From contig CM034132.1 in NCBI GenBank assembly GCA_019914995.1, forward strand, positions 1,552,501-1,616,500: a DNA stretch of 64,000 nucleotides, read 5' to 3'. The notes below the pieces were generated by a model. It did no database searches. It worked only from the letters and a program-made list of their open reading frames with translations, and was not told the origin of the DNA. Both the position numbers and the translations under genes were made by a program. Source of the stretch: Acanthochlamys bracteata. Its lineage: Eukaryota; Streptophyta; Magnoliopsida; Pandanales; Velloziaceae. This document shows, piece after piece, positions 9,680 to 18,863 of this stretch; position 1 is the stretch's first letter, and each line of letters starts with the position of its first letter.

Positions 9680-12105
9680 ATGGTGGTCGGAAAAGTTAGA
9701 AGATCATGGTCACCTTCAACAACGACGTCAATGCCGATGAATAATAAAGAGCGCAAGCTTGGGATAAGAATTGCAAGAATCGAAGGTTTTCATGTACCCA
9801 GAAGTCAAGGAAGAAGGATTGCAGCAGTTGAAGTTCAATGGCAAAGATCAGAGAAAAGAAAGAGGCTATCTTATCTCGGTTGGCGAAGAACGAAAATACA
9901 GCGAGAAGTTTATCCGGAAACAGAAGTTGGAGATAATGGAGTCGCGGCGTGGCCTGAAAGTTTATCGGAAAACGAGTTGGTTATGAGTTGGACGGATTTC
10001 GGTGACTGGAATAGTTCGTTTGATTGTTTGGAAGTTTCCTTCACGGTGTTGTTTGTAAGTTTTCTTTCTTCCTCGTTACTTCTTGACCTTGTATGTTTCT
10101 TATCGGTTCCGTTGAATATTTCAATGGTTTGGTTTACCTGGTTATGAAGTCAACCTTGACTTTGCCGACGGTTGTAGAACTTTGAAAAAGTTCAGCAAGA
10201 TAGAGAACAGGTCAAGATACGTACGTCTGCAATATTTTTAGGTTAATTTAATGCTTAATGGTTGAGGAACTAGCCAAGTATCAACCGATTCTAATATGAT
10301 TTAGTTAAAAATTCTCGTATTATTTTATTTACAGGAAAAGAAGCTTGCTTCATTAGTTAGATTCATTAGGCTTTGTTTTTTATTTCCAGCTTTTGTTATT
10401 TAAATTGAATTAACAGGTTCGTCCTGAATCCTCTTCCTGCAAATCTTTATCTGGATGAGCTATGCAATTTCATGTACAGGGAAGCATAACCGGAGAGAAC
10501 AAAGAGGAGGTCAAGAAGTTGCAGAATGTTGGGTTTCTGAAAGTTAATCTTGAAGAATTGACTCTAAGTTATACATGTTCAAAGGTCACTGAGGTGGAAG
10601 GGTGCCGAGTACATAGGAAACAAATTCCAATTCTTTTGTGGAATGAAGGCTTGGCTAGTGAAGCCACGCTTCATGTGAGTCCTTCCTCTCTGTGTACTCG
10701 TTCATGTAATGAATGATTTGAAATGATAGGATGTGTATTATTTTGAGGAAGTGCTGAGGATGTGTCCATGGAAGTAAAATCATTTCACCAACGATGCTGT
10801 TCGTTGTAATGCTATGCAGGTTATAGTTACCATCACTGGCGGACAAGTTAATGATGCATTCGTATCCAATCCCTATATGGACTTAGCTGAACTCCTCGAA
10901 TATGCAGATAAAGAAAGCAAAGTGGCCACTTATGCTAATCGAAATCGCCTCAGTACCAGTGGACACACCAGAAAAAGCAACAGTGGTGGTAGTAGTAACA
11001 GTGATGGATCATGTTCAGAAAGTAGCAGCAGAAGTAACAGTGATGAGGGATCAATTTCAGAAAGCAGCAGCAGAAGTAACAGTGGAGAATTGAGTTCAGA
11101 ATTGTCTTTTAGTTCTGCTTCACGAAGCAGATTACTTTCCTGGCGGCGAAGAAGAGACTTTACAATTCCTCTCGACAAGGTTTGTTTAGAATTGAAATTA
11201 TGATTCTCTGACTTCGTGCATTCTACTGCACTTTGTGGAGATTTGATTATCTAACCTTTTGTTTTCAGGAAAAGGTGTGGACGGAAACAAACCCTGAAGA
11301 GGATTCAGTTGGAGCATGGATGACAAAGGAATTGATCAGCAGAGACAATAAGACAAAGATGCAAACTAAAATCTTCTTCGCCTCAATCGATCAAAGGGAT
11401 GCGGATGGAGAGAGTGCTTGTGCTGCACTGGTTGCTGTAATTTCCAATGCGCTACACTTGAATAAGCTAAAGATGAAGACCAGTTCAGAGCTCGATTCTC
11501 TTATAAGAGAAGGATCCTCAGAGTGGCGAAAGCTGTGCGAGAATAGCTCCTATTCATCTCGTTTTCCTAACAAACACTTCGATTTGGACACTGTGTTGGA
11601 AGTGGAAATCAGGCCTATAACGGTATCATCAGAGAATTCATATATTGGCTTCTTCCAACCAGAGAGCTTTCAGTCCTTAAAAGGTGCCATGTCCTTTGAT
11701 GATATCTGGAATGAAATTACCAAAGATGCCGAAGGCATCAACCCTAGAGTTTATATTATCAGTTGGAACGATCACTTCTTCGTGCTAAAGGTTGAATCCG
11801 ATGCATACTATATTATCGACACATTAGGCGAACGATTGTACGAAGGCTGCAAAAAAGCTTACATACTTAAGTTTGATGAAACAACATATATGTTCGACAT
11901 ATCAGATGGCAACAAGCCAAAAGGGAGTCAATATAGGCGAGTTTGTATGGGAAAAGAGTGTTGCAGGGAGTTCATCAAGATGTTTTTTGCTGCAATACCA
12001 CTGAAGGAAGAGTTGGAGATGGAGAAGAAACAAGGAAGCAACAATGGAGTTCTTCATCAGAAGTTGCAGATAGAGTTTCACTTGACAGAAACAAAGAGCT
12101 CCTAA
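9680..12105 (+). CDS. NT-type C2 (EEIG1/EHBP1 N-terminal) domain plant protein
   Basis: Four coding exons (9680-10054, 10480-10674, 10820-11179, 11269-12105), all phase 0, give 588 aa. The start MVVGKVRRSW at ATG 9680 fits the family's usual MVVK-type beginning. Residues about 25-190 form the NT-C2 fold (segments LGIRIARIEGF, VSFTVLF, VGFLKVNLEEL, ATLHVIVTI), a membrane-associated C2 variant. A serine-rich linker (exon 3) contains an in-frame tandem duplication of 14 residues. Exon 4 carries the plant-specific conserved C-terminal half: GESACAALVAVI, SLIREGSSEWRKLCEN, FPNKHFDLDTVL, AMSFDDIW, YIISWNDHFF and YYIIDTLGERLYEGC. Members are usually annotated only by domain, and the biochemical role is unknown. 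The conserved half looks like a globular domain of its own. No disabling change was seen. Confidence 0.88.
11006..11089 (+). repeat. In-frame 42-bp tandem duplication in Ser-rich linker
   Basis: Two adjacent 42-base units begin at 11006 and 11048. They encode GSCSESSSRSNSDE and GSISESSSRSNSGE. Period 42 keeps the frame and the copies differ at only a few bases, so the duplication is recent or under constraint. Confidence 0.8.
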
Positions 12106-13112
12106 GGAAACAAAATAAAATAATAGCAGATAACTTTTTCTGTAGAGTGTATGTAGCACTATGTAAATAGCTAGTTTCCTTCACAAATGTTGTGTAGAAG
12201 AAAGATGTATATGCAAGTTTTGCTCTGCAAACAACTATATGTGAAGCATTTCATAATGGGATGAACAGGTTTTGTTACTTGTTTAGAAGCAATTGACAGT
12301 AGAAGAGAAGCACAAATTGACACTACAGAGGTTATATGCATGATAAAGCAACACAAACCTACGCTTTAACATGAAATCATTCTACTTACATTCTCAATAT
12401 AACCAGGAGATAAAGACAAAGTCAACATTCTTCTAAATCAACGGTTGAGAGAGCATCTATATTGTGAAATTAAACTATGGTTCTTATTTTAATCCTGTGT
12501 CTGCACAATTAAGCATGTAAGTTTATAATTGCATATCAGGTTCGGAAGAAAGAGCATTTACATTTTTATAAAAACTTTTGTTTACCTATTTACTTCATCT
12601 TTCTAAAATAATACGTTGATCTTTATTCTTCTATGCTCTCACTAATCTATTCATTATAAAGTAAGAGAATAACTTTCATTTTCCTCCCCTCTAGTAATTT
12701 TCTTTTTAATGGACTTTTTCTCTTTATTAGTACCTTATTATTTAAAAAGAGGCTGGTAAAATTCTGGACTAAATTGATTCTGGCCTAGCTAGGTAAAATT
12801 GGCCGAACGATGTTTTAGCTGTATCCGAAGTATACGACTAGTCAACTACATTAACGAATTGAACATACTTAGATCAAACACAGACACTCAAAAATTTTGA
12901 AGTAAGAAAGAGTTCTACCTCTACTTAACCAAGAAAGAATTGTACCTCCCAAAAGTTTTAATTAAGAAAGGGGTTACATAACTAGCTAGGCAACAATATC
13001 TATATATAGAGAGAGATTTCTCGTGTCCAATTCATCAATAAACCCCCTCTCCTAATTAAAAGCATACTAGACAACCCTGGCTATTGCAGCCGACGTTGTA
13101 AATTCTTCAATG
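12106..13112. other. 3' UTR and intergenic DNA
   Basis: 3' flank of the NT-C2 gene up to about 12400, then AT-rich DNA without a gene. A TATATATAG motif near 13001-13009 followed by an AGAGAGA tract may be the relic promoter of the F-box pseudogene just downstream. Confidence 0.35.
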
Positions 13113-13631
13113 GTTTGGGCGAATTACCGGAAGATATTCTCGGTCTAGTTGCTGATAGTCTTACCGATGTGATTGATTTAGTTCATTCCGGCTGTTTGCC
13201 GAAGATGGAGATCTCTCAGCACGAGAAAAGCACAGTTTCCCCCGTACCTCATGATCAAGTCGGAGGTTGATGGTAACATCCAACGATCGCTCTTTACTCC
13301 CTCCGGATCGTTGTTCTGCCACCGCGTGCGTCTCCCCGCAGGCGCCTGTGACTGGCGCTGCTTCGGTTCCTCGCACGGGTGGTTTGCTTTCGCTGACAAG
13401 AACGCACAAGCGCACCTTCTCAACCCACGGACTGGTCAGCAGATTGGATTGCCGCCCATCACAACATTATTAAACGTTCGTTGTATTAGCAAGGATCGTG
13501 TTGCCAAAAGATTCTAAGAGAAGGCGTGTAGACGAATACATGGCTCCGATGTGGATCTTGCCACAGACTGTTTTAGGAAATTATTCTCACTATTACGCAA
13601 TTAACGTCAGTAATATACAGGGTAGAGGGTA
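13113..13631 (+). pseudogene. F-box / DUF295 (SKIP23-like) pseudogene
   Basis: One frame reads LPEDILGLVADSLTDVIDLV, the start of an F-box. At about 13178-13182 the homology jumps by one frame to FIPAVCRRWRSLS and continues through MIKSEVDG, SLFTPSGSLFCHRV, WRCFGSSHGWFAF and AHLLNPRTGQQIGLPP, the kelch-like DUF295 start. It then meets a stop at 13515-13517, after which a third frame carries VDEYMAPMWILPQTV. There is no ATG before the F-box, and the rest of DUF295 is missing beyond about 13630. These proteins are normally SCF ubiquitin-ligase substrate receptors; this copy is broken by a frameshift, a stop and truncations. Confidence 0.85.
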
Positions 13632-13766
13632 ACGCTTATGATAATATTGACTACTGAAGTGGCCTTGTTATATGGATGCTTTTCTTATTCTTAATTCAGA
13701 TTTTAGATGCTTTTGATGTTATTGATTTCTCTTCTTTGGTTGAATTTTATGTTTTCATCGTCTCAG

Positions 13767-14013
13767 AGGCGTTTAGAATTACTTATAAAATAAAATTTTT
13801 ATAAAATAAAAAATATTTTTATTTTTTTTAAAAAATGAATTATATTTTTTATTTTAAAAAACAAAATAATAATATATAATAAAAAATTTTATTTCGTAAA
13901 ATTTTTTAACATTTTTTAAATTTTTAAATAAATTTTTTATATATTTATAAAATATATATTAAAAATTAAAAAAAATTAATAAATAGATTTTTGAAACGAA
14001 GAACCAAACAGCG
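13767..14013. mobile_element. AT-rich MITE-like element, family A copy 1
   Basis: Starts GAGGCGTTTAGAATTACTT and ends ACCAAACAGCGCCTC, giving an imperfect terminal inverted repeat GAGGCG...CGCCTC around an almost pure A/T interior. The interior (TTATAAAATAAAATTTT ... TTATAAAATATATATTAAAA) is shared with copies near 49850-50095 and 52425-52612. It lies directly behind the truncated F-box pseudogene. Target duplication is unclear. Confidence 0.5.
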
Positions 14014-15180
14014 CCTCATTCTTTCAATTGACATGACATAGTTTACTTTATTATCTTTGCTGGCGTCTTGGGTCTATCAAGTGTTTACCTTAGAAAATGT
14101 GGTCTTTAGTCAGGTTTTGGCATGCAACGGATTTCATCTTGGTGCTGCTTCAGAGTAGATGGTACTATTTGCCTCAGAACTGAAAACGTACTTAAAGATC
14201 AAAGGCCATAAGCTAATTGACATATATTCCATATTACCAATCAACATCTTTAAAAGTATTTTATTTATTTCTTCTAAAACATAGCTGATTTCAACATTCG
14301 CAAGACAGCAAATGCAAGTCATGGAAAACAATTTGGAAAACAACAAACTCAGAATAACGGAAAATCGATTACCCAAACCAAGCGACTAGCAAATTCAACA
14401 GATAAAATCGACCAAACACACAAATTCACCCATTCTATACTCATTCAACAAGACTAATACCCAAAACCATCATAAATACTTTTTGTCTGATCTCGGAACA
14501 GAGCTGATCTGAGATTGTTTCACCGGCTCGACTCAATCGCAGATAGCTACCACTTTTCAGAAGCAGAAATAGATAGAAAAAGACGGAGTGCTTATATCCA
14601 AATACGGAAAATAGAGAAACGAAAGAAGGTGGGGATCTGGAAAGAGATGTTTAAAACCGTACTGAAAACGAACTTTCTAGAATCAAACCTTAATCGTCGC
14701 CGTTGAACTATACAAGCAGTCTGGGAGCCGAAACCATCTAGACCGTTCAACTCTGGTATTCTATATGGAATAAGGATTTATCAGAGCTAAAGCATGGCGA
14801 CCTCCTGCCGTGTTAATTTTATAACAGAGCACCGTCATCGTCTCCAAACTCTACCAAATCTCCCGATATTTTCTCTTTCTCAACCCGAGCGAATTTCGTT
14901 TCTGAAAACTCCACCCATAAGCAACCAAACACACTTTTGCAGCAGTAGAAAAACTCATCATAGGCAAAATCAACTAAACTAAAGCAGAACAAACCAAAGA
15001 AAACATCTGACGTAGTTTTGGCTGGAGATTCGAATTCGATATAGTCTGCGAGTTTAAACCATGTCTTCTCAAAGGTTCAAAAGCAATTAGGAAACAAAAG
15101 AAAAGAAAAGAAAAACAGAACTCTAAACCTCTTATAAAGCAGAACCAGCAGAGAGCACTTGTGCACGAACGTCTTGGTCA
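14014..15180. other. Intergenic, with a small transit-peptide-like open frame
   Basis: Mixed-composition DNA, less AT-rich than its surroundings. A short plus-strand frame at 14794-14982 begins MATSCRVNFITEHRHRLQTL and is rich in Ser, Thr, Arg and Gln with few acids, like a plastid transit peptide. It stops after 62 codons with no obvious donor and no mature protein following. It may be a remnant or chance. Nothing else is recognised. Confidence 0.25.
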
Positions 15181-15282
15181 TTCTTCACCCTGTTCCTCAA
15201 AAACAAACCAGAAACACATTAGCTCCATCACTGAAAGAGAAAACCCAGGAGTATATTAGTTTAGTAGTTAGAATAATTATTA

Positions 15283-15636
15283 CTAGGTAGTCTTCTGCAG
15301 TTTCTTCATATCTTCGTTCTTTTTCGCCGTAGCGTGGTTCTTCATCATCTCCTTCTTCGCTATAGCGCGCTTCTTCTTCTTCTTCCCTTCAACCGTCTGC
15401 TTAGTGACAGCAGAGAAATCGTGGATCGACAGGAAACTGAAGGCCAACTCTTCAACAACAGTGAAGCCACGATCTTCCTCTTCCTCGTAACCCTCCTCTT
15501 CCTCGTTATTCTGATCGTCCATCTGAACAGATGGCCAATCGAACATGTGGTGGACATGACCAGCGAATGCAATCTCATCTTCAAACTCATCCTCAAGCTC
15601 ATCTTCAAGCAGCAGTTGATTGAAGGCATCCGCCAT
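15283..15636 (-). CDS. Small acidic/lysine-rich protein, unknown
   Basis: Minus-strand frame from ATG 15634-15636 (MADAFNQLLLEDELEDEF) to TAG at 15283, 117 aa. The first half is very acidic (runs of Glu/Asp near residues 10-20 and 45-57), the middle has EELAFSFLSIHDFSAV, and the C-terminal third is lysine-rich (EGKKKKKRAIAKKE) like a nuclear localisation signal. A further Met 34 codons upstream is in frame, but the MADAF start is preferred for its context. A downstream exon is possible: minus-strand sequence near 15150-15205 reads VKNDQDVRAQVLSAGSAL then a stop, but I could not join it in frame. A decayed partial copy lies at 16905-17245. I do not recognise the family. Confidence 0.5.
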   Translation of the reverse strand: MADAFNQLLLEDELEDEFEDEIAFAGHVHHMFDWPSVQMDDQNNEEEEGYEEEEDRGFTVVEELAFSFLSIHDFSAVTKQTVEGKKKKKRAIAKKEMMKNHATAKKNEDMKKLQKTT

Positions 15637-15859
15637 TGTTGTGCTTAGAAGAGAAAAATGGAAGAGGTTTGTTGGTGTGTTGTACGAGATCAGTGCGTCC
15701 GAGAGCTGTAGGCTTTTATACAAAAAGTGCTGCAGCACGTGGAGAAGGTTTTCGTATGAAAGATTGACAGGTGTCCTTTATAAGTAAAATTTCAGTACTT
15801 CTTTAGCCGCTTATTAACCGGCAACCCCAACATACCCTGTATGTATGTACGTCTGCCAT

Positions 15860-16440
15860 ATACAAAACAAAAATTTTATTACCAGTCAGTACTTGTTTAA
15901 CTATATTCAAACTTATTTTTTAATTTTTAACTTATTTTTTAATTAAAATAGATATAAGTTTTCAATTAAATTTTCTCACAAAATTTAATTTTAAAACTAA
16001 AAATTTAATTTTAAAACTAATTTTTAATACAAAATGAATACAAAAATTCACATTTTTTAACTCTCACTTTCAATTTCAAACTTATTTTTTAAAATTCACT
16101 TCATAAATAAATTTAATAGTAAATGCACTCAATCAAATCCTTTTTTTAATGTTTCCGATTCTTTCTCACGCTGAATTTTTACTAAAATGCGTTTTAATTT
16201 TATAAATTCTTTTATTAATTTAATGTTTAAATTCATTTTTTTATATTTTAATTTATTTTGACATTAAATTTAGTCTTAATTATTTTTATTAAATTGGTTC
16301 CACCAAAAAGTTAATCTCACAAAAATTTATTTTCTACCAATTGAAACAAACTCTTACAGATTATTTAGAATGGTTTAAAATAAGCTATTTTTAAAAAAAT
16401 AATGAAATTGAGTTTAAAATAAGCTAATTTATAAAATTGA
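15860..16440. other. AT-rich intergenic DNA with short internal repeats
   Basis: Contains near-duplicate short units, for example CTTATTTTTTAATT... at about 15911-15945 and AATTTAATTTTAAAACTAA twice at about 15983-16022. It looks like decayed MITE or retrotransposon flank. No gene. Confidence 0.35.
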
Positions 16441-16461
16441 GTTAAAATAGAGGTTTAACAC

Positions 16462-16860
16462 TTGAGTTTTGTGAAACATTATGGTTGGATATTTTGGAGC
16501 TTTACGCGTAAGCAATCGATTCAATTATATTGTGATAACAAAACAGTTTGTGAGATAGTACATAATTCAGACCAATATGATAGTACAAAATATGTTAAGA
16601 TAGAGATATTTTTTATTAAAAAAATTAGATGGAAAAACTATAGAGTTGTATCAGACATGATCAGAAAATTAGTTGGCAAATATTTCACCAAGTAGTTTCA
16701 GAAAATATATTTTTAAAATTTTATACTTTGAGTATGTGTAATATCTGTTCGTCAAATTGAGGGATAATTTTGAAATATTTAATTAAATATCTTTCTAATT
16801 TAGATATAAAATATTAGATATTTTTCCATATATATATATTATACTATTTTATTGAGAAAT
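16462..16860 (+). mobile_element. Ty1/copia retrotransposon remnant (RNase H end plus LTR start)
   Basis: A plus frame (16495-16695) reads QSIQLYCDNKTVCEIVHNSDQ, then TKYVKIEIFFIKKI and a final RKLVGKYFTK. This is the end of a copia polyprotein: the RNase H block normally has IQLYCDNKAA ... RTKHVEID.HFI. After the stop comes a purine-rich GAGGGA (about 16761) and then AT-rich sequence like the start of a copia 3' LTR. The rest of the element is absent and the protein is degenerate. Confidence 0.7.
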
Positions 16861-16904
16861 AATAAAAAGTGAAATTTATTTGTGAAGTTATATTATGATT
16901 CTTC

Positions 16905-17245
16905 ACCATGCTCGTTAAAAACAAATCAGTAACCGTTAGCTCCATCATTGAAAGATATATCACAAGCTGAATCACCATGGCTTACTTCTCCATCATCTTC
17001 TTTTTTGAAATCTACTTGGAAATTTGGTTTGTCATTCTTCATCCAGTTCATTAAGAACAAATCAGTAACCATTAGCTCTATCATTGAAAGATAGATCACA
17101 AGCTGAATCATCATGACTTGCTTCTTCATCTTCTTTTTTGCCATAGCGCGTTTCTTCTTCTTCTTCTTCCCTTCATTCGTCTTTTTAGCAACAGCAACGA
17201 TAGAAGAATCATAGGTCGACATGAAACTGACGGCCAACTCTTCAA
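16905..17245 (-). pseudogene. Decayed partial copy of the small gene at 15283-15636
   Basis: On the minus strand, LAVSFMSTYDSSIVAVAKKTNEG and the following run of lysines and RAMAKKKMKK correspond to LAFSFLSIHDFSAV...EGKKKKKRAIAKKE of the gene at 15283-15636. DNA downstream of the lysine block (TTAGCTCCATCATTGAAAG region, 16930-16960) also matches 15215-15237. The copy lacks the acidic N-terminal part; homology stops at about 17245, exactly where ELF3-like sequence begins. A direct repeat of about 80-90 bases with period 136 (acaaatcagt at 16921 and at 17057) has expanded its 3' part. Confidence 0.7.
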
Positions 17246-17247
17246 GT

Positions 17248-18380
17248 CTTTTTGCACTTCAAGTCTTTGAGCTGCATAGATTGATGATGGTAAGCCTAAT
17301 GACACTAGTGAAGGTTGAACATTTGGATTCGCAAGGTAATTCTCCATGCAAACGTACCCTTTTTCTTTGAAGCAGGTTCAGAAAGCAATTGCAGCTTCAC
17401 CAGATGTACTCATTGGATGCAATAAGAACGTAACTAAAGCCCGGACAAAAAAGCTATCTAATAGAAGTTGACCTCAAAAGTGCAAAGTGAGAGCAGAAGC
17501 ACCGAGTATGCAACTAAAAGATAAATACCAGAAGACAAACAAAGTTTCGAACTTCCCTGCAGTAAAAGCAGTAACTGAAACTCCAGCTTCATGTGAACAT
17601 CATCTCAGGAAAGGATCAACTTTGTCAGAAAATTGCATACCTTATGGTAGAAAGTGGAAACCTTCTCTTGGACCCGACAAATCTTCAAACATGTGGTGCT
17701 TCCAGCAACAATCAAAGCATTGGTTGGTTCCTGTTATTGAACCTTCAGAAGGACTTGTATACAAGCCATATACAGGACCTCATACTCCAAGTGCCGGTTT
17801 CACGACTCCAAACTATGGTGGTTATAGTCCTTTGGGTATGACACCAATGGTTGGAGATTGCTCAAAGGCAGCTTACGGTGTGCCCGCAGCCTATCAGTAT
17901 CAAACATCAAGTGCCTTGTCCAATGATCAAGCCGTTTCTCAAGCCTGTTTCACAAATTCGTATGGTTTTCAAGTTATGAACCCAGTCATCTCAGGTTCAG
18001 TAGCTGAGCATACCATGGCCATGTCATGCAGGAGATCCAATGATTGTAAGGAAGAACACTCTGGCCTTTCAAAAGGTTTGTCTATTCTTAAGAGTGAAGT
18101 AATTTCAGGTTCAAATCCAAACAGTCAGGTAGGAAAAGTGGGAAGACTGGAATCAGTTGACAAGGGCTGCTGTACTAAGAATAAATATGGGAAAGGCACG
18201 CTAACTGTGTTTATTCTGCGTCGCCTCAGCCGGTCCATTCTACCCTGCTTTCGCAATTTAGAAGTAGTGATCAGCAGACTCGTGTGATGAAGGTCAATTC
18301 CTCATCATGCAAAGGCCGCAACAGAATCAGCAGCAAGAACTTTTCGATCAATACAGGAGAGGCAAAAAATCAATCTATAA
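17248..18380 (+). pseudogene. ELF3: EARLY FLOWERING 3 (ELF3) pseudogene, exons 3 (end) and 4
   Basis: 17248-17289 reads LFALQVFELHRLMM followed by a GTAAG donor; an acceptor at 17375 leads into VQKAIAASPDVL, the known ELF3 exon 3/4 junction. TGA at 17469-17471 interrupts the frame. After it ELF3 continues in the same frame: NFPAVKAV, WLVPVIEPSEGLVYKPY, PMVGDCSKAAYGVPAAY. Around 18200 the frame shifts, with VYSASPQPVHSTLLSQF and SDQQTRVMKV in another frame, and shifts again before AATESAARTFRSIQE, the conserved C-terminus, ending near 18380. ELF3 is an evening-complex scaffold of the circadian clock. This copy lacks exons 1-2 and has a stop and at least two frameshifts, so it is a pseudogene. 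Confidence 0.88.
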
Positions 18381-18863
18381 TACTTACCATCTCAATTTCC
18401 TTATTATTTGTGTTGTATCTAATTTGCAGTTAATGTTATTGTATTATATTTTTTAGATGTACGCATCAATTCTCAGTAGGGAGAAATCAATATGGGTAGT
18501 AAGAAGCTGCTCTATATATTTAATATTTTTTACTTCAACACGCATTGTATCTATTTGTTACCATAAAACCCCATTTTATAAAAGAACAAATTCAACCGTT
18601 ATATTGTATCTGTATACCTCTATTCTCCACAACAGCAGCAAAAGAGATGTAAGCCGCTTTCATTTGCCACAAAATTGGACCGTGTTTAATCACATTTATA
18701 TTTACACCTAACATTCTCGACATTTCTATAGACAACAGATCCAATTTCAAAGTTATCTCCATCGATATCACAGCCATCTAGGTTGACATGAGCTGAGAGA
18801 AAAGCCTCATGGTAACTTGTCTTCAGCAGCAAACTTGGAAGGAATTGCTAGCAGTACCCGTGT
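18381..18863. other. Intergenic / 3' UTR of ALY gene
   Basis: The segment between the ELF3 pseudogene and the stop codon of the minus-strand ALY gene probably holds the ALY 3' UTR. No other gene is visible. Confidence 0.4.

Noticed and set aside
10080..10095. TTCTTGACCTTGTATG resembles the tasiR-ARF core from TAS3
   Set aside because: Only the first 14 bases match, there is no second tasiR-ARF copy and no miR390 site nearby, and it lies in an intron of the NT-C2 gene. Treated as chance.
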